A DNA stretch of 64,000 nt, from assembly GCA_944990035.1 (NCBI GenBank), contig CALYLX010000082.1, positions 434,001 through 498,000 of the forward strand, written 5' to 3'. The notes below the pieces were generated by a model. The model ran no database searches and was not told the DNA's origin. It saw only the letters and a list, made by a program, of their open reading frames with translations. The position numbers were made by a program, and so were the translations under genes. Below, piece by piece: positions 56,867 to 64,000 of this stretch. The first letter of the stretch is position 1; every line of letters begins with the position of its first letter. The stretch is from Clitopilus passeckerianus (taxonomy: Eukaryota; Basidiomycota; Agaricomycetes; Agaricales; Entolomataceae).

Positions 56867-58334
56867 CGTGCTTCAGCTGGTCAACGATTTCCACTTGAAA
56901 GTCTGGGTGGACAAGTAGCATGACCTTGCGTGAAAATACTAACGACGAGTTAGGGGAAGTTGCTGGAGACGCGGTGTGCAACTCACGAAATGTCAGCTCT
57001 ACAGTACCCTAATACCCAAGATTTAATGAGCAAGTTACAATCGTTGAGATAGAGGGGAACGCACGCTACGAAATTCGTTGCATTCGCGACTGTCGGGATC
57101 CTCCCCTTCGAACATATTGTCCCACATAAAATCGGTTGGCTGGAGCCAAAGTTCGCCGGGTACGTTTAAGCCAGTTGATAAGTTGCGCAGCATGTCGGCC
57201 ATTGCGGATACTGACTCCACAGTGATCCCAGTTGCCTGGAGTTCGTGCGTGTTGCGAGCTTCAAGCACGGGATCACGGGAGGCACGTCGACCGTCGACAA
57301 AGCGGTCTGAGGTTGATCTGCCATACTGATAGAAATGAAGAAGCCCCGAGAGCACTTGAAAGCCCAGCTGTATCGCAACTACCTCGAGATCCGAATGACG
57401 CTCTTCAGAATGATAAACCAGCTTCTTCGGTACGACATCACTGTTGTACCCGCCTGCTTTCCATCGTGAGAGCACGTCTCTAAGCTCGATACGAGACTGG
57501 CTCTCGATTGGCGGGCGTGGAACGGGAAGGTGAGGAGTATTGTAGAATACGTCGTACCAAAGAATGATCTGATAGCCAGAAGTGACGCGCCGGATTTGCT
57601 TGCTGCCTACGTTGTACCACACCCAGAATGCAATATCAGAGAAATGTGCTGGGGTGAGAGATTGACTGTGACATTTTCCTTCGTAGAAGGCGTCAAGTAT
57701 CGAGCCTGCTGAGAACGAAGGCAGGATAACCGCTACGGTCGCAAACCTTGCATCACTAACTGTCAAAGTCGATGTGCGGACGAGACGAGCCGAACACCTA
57801 CGGGCGAGTCCATTGACGGGGAATTGCATCCATCTTGTCTACGAGTAGATAAGACGAGTTTGGGTCACTGATTCTGAGGCTGTTGAACTTGATGACTGGC
57901 GGTAAGGTGCCGGGAGGAAGGTTTAATCCTACACGAACTCCATTCGCCGCGAATGAGTTCATAAATCGTTCCCAGTTAGGGTTGAGAAATCGGATTTCTG
58001 GCGGCGCACGTCCAGCTGCCCGTCTCGAGGGCTGAGGGGTAATCCAATTACACCGACACCGTCAACTCCGATGCACGGCAAAGGCCAAGCATCCGGGGTG
58101 GAAGTCGCTATATTGCCAGTGGGTACGAATGAAAAATCTGCGTTAATCTTGGCCCAGAAATCCATCTGAAAGACAATGAAAAACGGAAGTCAGACCGGTA
58201 AACAAAGCTCTCACTCGAAGCTCCTCAAGCCCGCCAGTGCCGTTGTGCATCTGTATCTCCGATGGGTCGCGACTGACGCCGCCATCGACGGAGGGGGTCG
58301 AGGATTGGTAGCTTTTAGGCTGAGGTCCGGGCAT
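56867..58334 (-). pseudogene. Decayed 2OG-Fe(II)-dioxygenase-like gene, copy B
   Basis: Start at 58334 (MPGPQPKSYQSSTPSVDGG), an intron, then MDFWAKINADFSFVP and VGVIGLPLSPRDG. The next segment (RAPPEIRFLNPNWERFMNSF) is in another frame, with about 20 codons missing between them, so the gene is frameshifted near 58010. Downstream: RFATVAVILPSFSAGS-type strand, then WVWYNVGSKQIRRVTSGYQI where active relatives have Y-S-D-x-x-H-E-V; the iron-binding Asp and His are absent. It ends with a last exon 57011-56867, VMLLVHPDFQVEIVDQ, homologous to the gene at the window's end. Both the frameshift and lost ligands argue against dioxygenase activity. Confidence 0.6.
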
Positions 58335-59054
58335 GGTATGATAGAGAAGAAACCCGCAAATTGTACAGGCTTTACTTATGAGAAGCTTTCGTGGAGCAAG
58401 GGCCTTTTGCGCCCACAAAGGTTGCCGAGCAGTTCCAACAAAGCAACTAGTAATGCTGCAAGGGAGTGAAAGGGACTCGTTCTCGAGCGAGGTTGCTTCG
58501 AGAGAAGACTCCGTTGGGGACTTGTTGAAAGCAAGTCATGGTAACCCTTGTTTTTTCGCTAAAGTAAGGCCAAAGCGAAGTCGAGGCTGCACAAAGCAAA
58601 GGCCCCTGGGAATACATTTCCTTCTCCGCTACCGAAAACGGGCGACCTTGAAGGTTCGTAAAATTCTTTCATGCAGAGGCTTCGCGTACTGTGATAATAT
58701 AAAGATGCGTTCTTAAAACCCGGAGGATGCGATACAATGATTGGGTATTAAGCTGATGCATTATGTTTTCTATGGATAAGGAATGAAGATGGGCTACCAT
58801 CATCATCAAAGGTAAATGTATCGTTCATGCCCCATCGTCATATGCTGGTCGTATGGTTACGAACATGCCCTGCCGTGACGCAAGACCCTGATGACGTCTG
58901 ATTGAAGGCCTCCGCTGCATGACCGAGTAGTAATCCTACAGGAGGCGTGAGTAGTGACCAGGCCCCTATCGGCGTGGCCGCGATGGCATTGGAACCATTG
59001 TGCCTTGTAATAGCATGAGCAGTAGCTCAAGGCATGGGAGCTATGCGATGTAGG
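58335..59054. other. Intergenic
   Basis: Upstream of copy B and downstream of HNH gene C, both minus strand. No motif or gene recognised. Confidence 0.45.
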
Positions 59055-60300
59055 TCAGTCATCAGCCGCTTTCCAGGGTTCATGGTGTTCCAAGGGCTGG
59101 CAATGGCCTACCCATTCTCCAACAGAGGCAGGGTCCCACTTCCTTTTGCCGACGGTTTCGGTATGCTCTTGGAGTTTCCTTCCAAAATCGGATGAGCTTT
59201 GCCTTTGTTTCTTCCGAGGGCTAGAAGGCAAGGAGTTGCTTGGTGTACGCCGTCGCTTGTTAGACCTTCTTGGAGGATATGGCGGTGGGGTATGTTTAGC
59301 ACTGTCATTGGTCCCAGAGTCAGATTTATCATCAGTTTCATTGCCCAAGTTAGGGGCAATTCGTGCGAAGCGACGGTTCGGACAAGGCATGGTCCAAGCA
59401 CCGTAGATTGCGAGGGCGCATTCAAGAACAGGATGTTTCTTGATCAAAGAAAAAACCAGGTCTCGAGACGGTAGAGCTTTCAACTTGCGTCCAATTTCAA
59501 GGATGGCGAACTTGGGGTGGACGTGACTCTTCACTTCAGGCAACGTATTGAACGGATGTGTGTGTAACGTATAGCGGGCTGGTAATGGAGGAGTGTGCTG
59601 TGGCTGAACGTCTTGGCGGGTTATCACCAGGTCAGTCATCTTGGTGTCCCAGTCAAGGGGGATGAACCGATACAAGAACACGCCATTCTGCAGTTATGTT
59701 ATGATAGTGAGCAATGGCTACAAAAAGAATAATAGATGATGTACCTCAATCATCGGGAAGGACTCGCGAGAGGTTTTCCAGAAAGGGCGATCAAGCACTA
59801 CAGTCGCATAATAAAGGTCGACGATCCGGGTTTCTGGAACAAGTAGCCATGAGCCCCATCCCTTTGGCCATTCGTAAAGCCGACGTAAGTGGGGTCGAAC
59901 TGAATTCATCAGGAGCAGTTATTTCTTCCGGCACCAACAGCTGCCTACCTGGAAAGACATTGTAGCGTGTATCGAGGTTCAAGGAGCCTCTAGGCATATT
60001 CCAGTGCCACTCGAGGCTAGTCATCTGTGAAATCCGTGAGGAAACGAGAAACAGCGGGGGGAATCAGAAGCTTACTAGCCTAGCCCTCCCCGCTTTCCGT
60101 TTCGGAAAGCAATGCATAAGCTCAACTATACAGTGGGCTGGAACATTCTCGATTAGACAGCGACCACCGTTTGGATCCACAGCTTCCACACGGCGCTTCA
60201 AAGAAGGTAACGCAGGGCGGTCAGATTCTTTCAGGCTAGCCTCATATCGTTCAATGACGCCCGAACTACCAGAGTTGGAATCAGATTCCGTGCAGGACAT
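59055..60300 (-). CDS. HNH-nuclease-like domain protein C (third His lost)
   Basis: Exons 60300-60076, 60024-59949, 59899-59745, 59687-59055; 362 residues. An acidic Ser-rich start (MSCTESDSNSGSSGV) leads to GRCLIENVPAHCIVELMHCF (first His), LEWHWNMPRGSLNLDTRYNV (Asn), then VRPHLRRLYEWPKGWGSW. In D the matching place is HLLHDN and in E HLHHLH; here the last His is Tyr. A middle domain FLYRFIPLDWDTKM... HVHPKFAILEIGRKL follows, then a Pro/Lys/Arg-rich tail (PPYPPRRSNKRRRTP, KKQRQSSSDF) that could be a nuclear signal. It resembles basidiomycete HNH-like families of unknown function. Lack of one catalytic His suggests loss of cleavage. Confidence 0.75.
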
Positions 60301-60744
60301 AGACGTTGGTCAACCGCAGATTCGGCGAAGGTGGTGGTTGCGTTGTAGAATAGCACCATTTGGATTAAACATTACAAAACAATGTGTCAGAATCTCCCAC
60401 GCTAGATAAGAGTGATCATGATTGGTCAATCACTATCATTGCCAATTAATCAATCCTGAGGCCCAAGGCCTTAGTCAAGGGGGTACTACAGGGCCAGCAG
60501 TGTGCACTATCGAACTAACCTGAGTATTCTAGACTATTCTCTCGCGGTTATGACTCGAAATCACCACTGTTCTACTTCTACGAACGGACTTAGAGCAGAA
60601 ACCCTTGATGCTCGTGGTGATTATCGTTCATCGATTTCATGAACCGTTGTCGTTGCGCCCACAATCAAGCTTGCTTTAAGGAGCTCTAGCTGCGGTCTCC
60701 CTTTCTGTAACCCACCCCATCTTGACTTCAAGTATATCTCAACA
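60301..60744. other. Divergent promoter of HNH genes C and D
   Basis: 444 bases between two oppositely oriented starts. No TATA box or ACGCGT box was found. Confidence 0.5.
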
Positions 60745-62134
60745 ATGTCCGACGCTACCTTTTCTACTACTCCTAAAAGCCAAAGGTTCATCATGCAGGA
60801 TGATGTGCACTGCACGCCCGACTCGGAAACAGGTCAAAAGAAGAGTCAACTCAGTGAACGAGGAAAGGCTCGTGTTGACGCGGCCGCCCCGAATGGTCCG
60901 CGCTGCATGATCACGAACGCTCCCGAGAATCTATCGACGCAATATGCCCACATCTATCCACGGAGAATCATGAAGGATAATATAGAACTGGTGGGTACAA
61001 CCTTTGTTGCTTTTGGAGATAAGTCTAGAGAACTTAACGATTCATAATAGCTCGAGATAGTTGAAAAAAATTGGGGCATTGGTGCGAAGGCCTTGAATTT
61101 GGACACGCGAAGAAATGTAGTTCGACGTAAGTGGCGGTGGAACTGCAGCTTGACCGGCTTGTGCTCATAATAAAATTTAGTGGAGAGCAATCTGCATCTT
61201 CTGCACGATAATCCCAAAATACCTGGCTCTTGGATGCTGTTACCGGAAAAGCGTACAATCGATAGGTACCTCAAAGCGGTGAAGAAGAAGGTGGAGGCCA
61301 CCTCCCCTTTCAAGATGCCGGATGAATACAAAACTGGCCGAGTAAGTAACAATTTAGGATCGAAGACAATCACTGACTGTTGTTTGATTTTAGCGCCCGA
61401 TTAAAAAAACGGTTTACATGTACCGCTTGGTGCCTGTCAGCATGGAGATGAGATTCAATTTCATCCCAGTCCAGGCCGATCTGATTAGTGGCCGCGAGCC
61501 CAGTGCAAATGATGTCTCGGTTTACTGGTTTCCATTTGAAGATCTCCCTCTTATTAGGAGCCACCTCAATCCTCGCTTTGCAATCCTCGAGGCCGGGCGC
61601 CGACTTCACGAGCTCTCTGTTCGAGTCGACTCCTTGACATATACTAGCCAGTACCTTGATCAGAAAACCTTCAATAATATCGTGGAGATTTATCAAGCTT
61701 GGACCACACCGAGGGGGAGCGAAGGCCCTGCGGCAGGCAAAGAAAGCGAGAACGGCAACGACGATCAAATGGACGAAGGCGAAGACAACGATTCTGATCA
61801 CCAAGGTTCGGGCGGCGGCGGTTCGAACTCTGCATCCACTTCTGAAGGGACTGGACGACGAACTACAAGGTCTACTGGCAAGCGCAAGCACTCCGGAACC
61901 CCTAGTCGTGCAGGAGGTAGTCAGAGCAGCCAGAGACGTCGACTAAATCCGGGTGCACAAGATCAAGACTGCACTTGCAGTACCTCGTGCCTCTCTGGGG
62001 AAACGCTTCACGAACACGAGTTGGTGACTGGGAAGCGCGCTTGGGATGAGGGGCAGATTCATACTTGGGCCAATACTGTCGTCGAAGCTGTTTCCGTCAC
62101 GGAACATGTGCCCCAGAACATCCAACAATTCTGA
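60745..62134 (+). CDS. HNH-nuclease-like domain protein D (all three H/N/H positions present)
   Basis: Exons 60745-60990, 61051-61126, 61181-61341, 61394-62134; 407 residues. Start MSDATFSTTPKSQRFIMQDD. HNH core: RCMITNAPENLSTQYAHIYP (first His), LEIVEKNWGIGAKALNLDTR followed by RNVV (Asn), and ESNLHLLHDN (last His) before GSWMLLPEKRTI. The second domain (YMYRLVPVSMEMRFNFIPV ... HLNPRFAILEAGRRLHEL) matches C and E. The C-terminus is acidic then basic (DDQMDEGEDNDSDHQ, RRTTRSTGKRKHS) with two Cys pairs (CTCSTSC). Exon 2 is 76 bases in C, D and E alike. It is the only plus-strand member. If the fold is catalytic, D and E are the candidates. Confidence 0.77.
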
Positions 62135-62417
62135 CAATATCGAGATTCTGACAATATCGAGACCAAGTAGATCCATGTGTTTCCGTACATCCCTTCATGA
62201 ATTCTACACCGAATTATCATCACTTTTTTGCTTCGTTAAAAACAACATATTTTGGGAGGTCCTAGCTCCAGTTGAGTACACGGGGGCGTGGCTTAACATA
62301 GCCGCCTTCGTTGCACAATGCCTCTTTCTGTCCTTTGCTGAGGTTATTAAGGCATAATTTGTATTTGCCCACAAGATCTACAGTACTGATAGTAAAATGG
62401 CGGAAGTTCCTTACACC

Positions 62418-63444
62418 CTACCTCCTACGGGCTGGCGGTGGGGTAGAATTGCTACCGTCCCGTAGCTTGGCATTGGCTTCACCGTTTGCCGCCGGATCCG
62501 AAGGGGCAGAGAGGAAGTCCGGATCTGGACAAGGTCGGGTCCATGCAGAATATATTTGACTAACCAGAGTCAAAACGGGATGTTCCTGTACGAAGTTTGC
62601 CGCGTGGTCAGGAGAGAGCCCTGCCAATTTGCGACCAGCTTCAAGAATCACAAATTTGGGGTGGAGGTGACTCTCAAGCAGAGGAAGGTCCGGAAATGGA
62701 TATGTATGAATGGTCAAGTTCGTACGAGAAGGAGGGCCATGACCACGATTGGTGTTTTTACGGGTGATAGCGAGGTCAGCCATACCCGTTTCAAAGCCGA
62801 AAGCGAGGAACCTGTACAGGAACTTGCCGTTCTATGATATACTTGAGCGTCAAGGCAAGGGAAACAACGAGCTAGGAACCTTACTACAATCATGGGGAAG
62901 GAATCTCGCTCTGCTATCCAGAGCTTCTCAGATCGCTGAATGAGAGAAGCGTGATATTGGTTGATGATATCATCCGGTGGTAGAAGAGTCCATGAGCCAG
63001 AGTTCTTGGGGCTCTTGTGTAGGTGATGGAGGTGCGGACGAGCTTAGACAAGGTTTCAAAGACCGTCCCTCGGCAAGCTGAGGCCATGTAAAGTAACTAC
63101 CTGGAAAGAGATTGTATCGGGTGTTGAGGTTCAGTGACCCTCTCGGCATATTCCAATACCACTCCAAGCTGGCTATCTGCAAAGTTACATAAGAGACTAG
63201 ATAGGACACAACAGCAGAAGCTCACTAATTCCTGGGTTTCAGCCATTCTTTTTGGAAAGCAGTGTGTAATGTCCACTATGCAGTCTTCGGGTACGTTTTC
63301 TATAAGGCAACGGCCTTTATTGGGATCGACTGAACGAACACGGCGTGTGAAGCTCTCGGGAGCCACATACAGCAGAGAGGGAGGTTGGAGATCTTCTCTT
63401 GAGTCTACCTGGTCTTTATTGCCGTCTGCGGTTTCGTTCAACAT
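62418..63444 (-). CDS. HNH-nuclease-like domain protein E
   Basis: Exons 63444-63226, 63176-63101, 63042-62885, 62831-62418; 288 residues. Start MLNETADGNKDQVDSREDLQ; an in-frame ATG at 63465 is possible. GRCLIENVPEDCIVDITHCF (first His), SLEWYWNMPRGSLNLNTRYN (Asn) and ARPHLHHLHKSPKNSGSW (last His) keep the HNH positions. The second domain (HTYPFPDLPLLESHLHPKFV then ILEAGRKLAGL) is like that of C, and the protein stops soon after SAWTRPCP, lacking the long basic tail of C and D. Two ACGCGT boxes lie at 63505-63510 and 63515-63520, about 60-75 bases upstream of the start. Confidence 0.76.
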
Positions 63445-63504
63445 GACAGTATAAGTTGAGAACAATAAGTGACGGGCCTGAAATCACGAATAGTCACAAC
63501 ATTT

Positions 63505-63520
63505 ACGCGTGACGACGCGT
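63505..63520. promoter_or_regulatory. Pair of ACGCGT (MCB-like) boxes upstream of HNH gene E
   Basis: ACGCGT at 63505-63510 and 63515-63520 in the region between gene E (minus) and the edge gene. Same hexamer as before the 51073 gene. Two adjacent copies are unlikely by chance, but binding is inferred. Confidence 0.45.
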
Positions 63521-63676
63521 CGCGTCCGTGTTGGGCGAGAAATCTTAAACTTGCAATTGAGAAAGCTAGGCAAAAAGCCTTGGATAGGTTGAAATTGAAA
63601 TCAAAATGGTTTATTACTATTAGACATATCATAGATCGTGCACCAATGTAGAATTTTCCATCACTTTACAAACAAC

Positions 63677-64000
63677 CTAGGCCACAAGACCATAAACTGG
63701 CGAGGGAATAACCGCGCCGAGAACCTCGGTTTCGTAATCTGGGTGAATCAGAAGCATTATCTTGCGGGACCAGGCTGACAGAACCAACGATGAGTGGCTG
63801 AGTCTCATAGAAGAAAAAGAGAGAGAATTACAAAACTGGAGATCAATTTCGCCCTGAGGAGGAACCAGCTCAGCCACAGCAATTTGGGTATGGCGGGGGT
63901 GGGGGCGTACCTGAACAAAATCGTTGCAATACCTCTCGTCGGGCTCTTCCTCTTCAAAGGCATCCTCCGGGGCAAATTCGTCGGGTTCAACAGTCATATA
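63677..64000 (-). CDS. 2OG-dioxygenase-like gene F, C-terminal part only
   Basis: The window ends inside this gene. Visible: an acidic ...DAFEEEEPDERYCNDFVQ, matching FEGEDPDSRECNEF of copy B, an intron, then a last block SAWSRKIMLLIHPDYETEVL and stop at 63677. Copy B has FSRKVMLLVHPDFQVEIVD at the same place. So it is a third member of that family, and no break is seen in the portion present. Whether its catalytic residues survive cannot be judged here. Confidence 0.6.
   Translation of the reverse strand, partial: YMTVEPDEFAPEDAFEEEEPDERYCNDFVQVRPHPRHTQIAVAELVPPQGEIDLQFCNSLSFSSMRLSHSSLVLSAWSRKIMLLIHPDYETEVLGAVIPSPVYGLVA

Noticed and set aside
55417..58334. Reading copies A and B as one long gene
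   Set aside because: B has its own C-terminal exon and stop at 56867, and A its own start at 56598 after a gap of 268 bases; both contain the same N-terminal module.

Overview
This window is nuclear DNA from a basidiomycete fungus, most likely an agaricomycete (mushroom-forming). Genes are broken up by many short introns of about 50-60 bases with GT...AG ends and CTGAC/CTAAC-like branch sites. The families are typical of Agaricomycetes: DUF6533 membrane proteins, F-box-like tandem arrays, HNH-like and 2OG-dioxygenase-like multigene families, GMC oxidoreductases and fungal sesquiterpene synthases. No rRNA, tRNA, CRISPR array or intact transposon could be supported.

Layout. 1-4.6 kb: a SET/MYND lysine-methyltransferase-like gene cut by the window edge, and a DHA2-type drug/metabolite exporter, both on the minus strand. 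5.2-10.5 kb: two tandem minus-strand paralogues of a bestrophin-family anion channel. 12.5-22.4 kb: GMC oxidoreductase, sesquiterpene synthase, a GPI-anchored Kre9/Knh1-like wall protein, and a cytochrome P450. Synthase, oxidase, P450 and a nearby exporter form a candidate terpenoid cluster, but the synthase carries a damaged splice acceptor exactly at its NSE metal-binding motif. 23.3-31 kb: ordinary cellular genes: a two-RRM RNA-binding protein with a Gln-rich tail, an unknown 321-residue protein and a WW-domain protein.

31.8-41.1 kb: three paralogous DUF6533 seven-helix-type membrane protein genes, with a DHA1 MFS transporter between the second and third. All three parse into the same 14 exons, including exons of 2, 8, 9 and 16 nt. 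The lengths of all exons between the third and the last are the same in the three copies (one exon differs by one codon). This is the most unusual structure in the window. 41.3-50.7 kb: a head-to-tail array of five F-box genes, three intact in the middle and one pseudogene at each end. 51-55.2 kb: an acidic nuclear-type protein behind three ACGCGT (MCB-like) boxes, and an L-amino-acid oxidase. 55.4-64 kb: an accessory block mixing two families: two decayed 2OG-Fe(II)-dioxygenase-like genes and a third running off the edge, plus three HNH-like genes with a common exon structure, one of them inverted.

The first 30 kb and the 51-55 kb segment look like stable gene space with one metabolic cluster. 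The 31-50 kb and 55-64 kb segments are birth-and-death regions in which duplicates, promoters and pseudogenes can be compared side by side. All exon models were read by eye from splice signals and paralogue comparison; no alignment, expression or database search was run.
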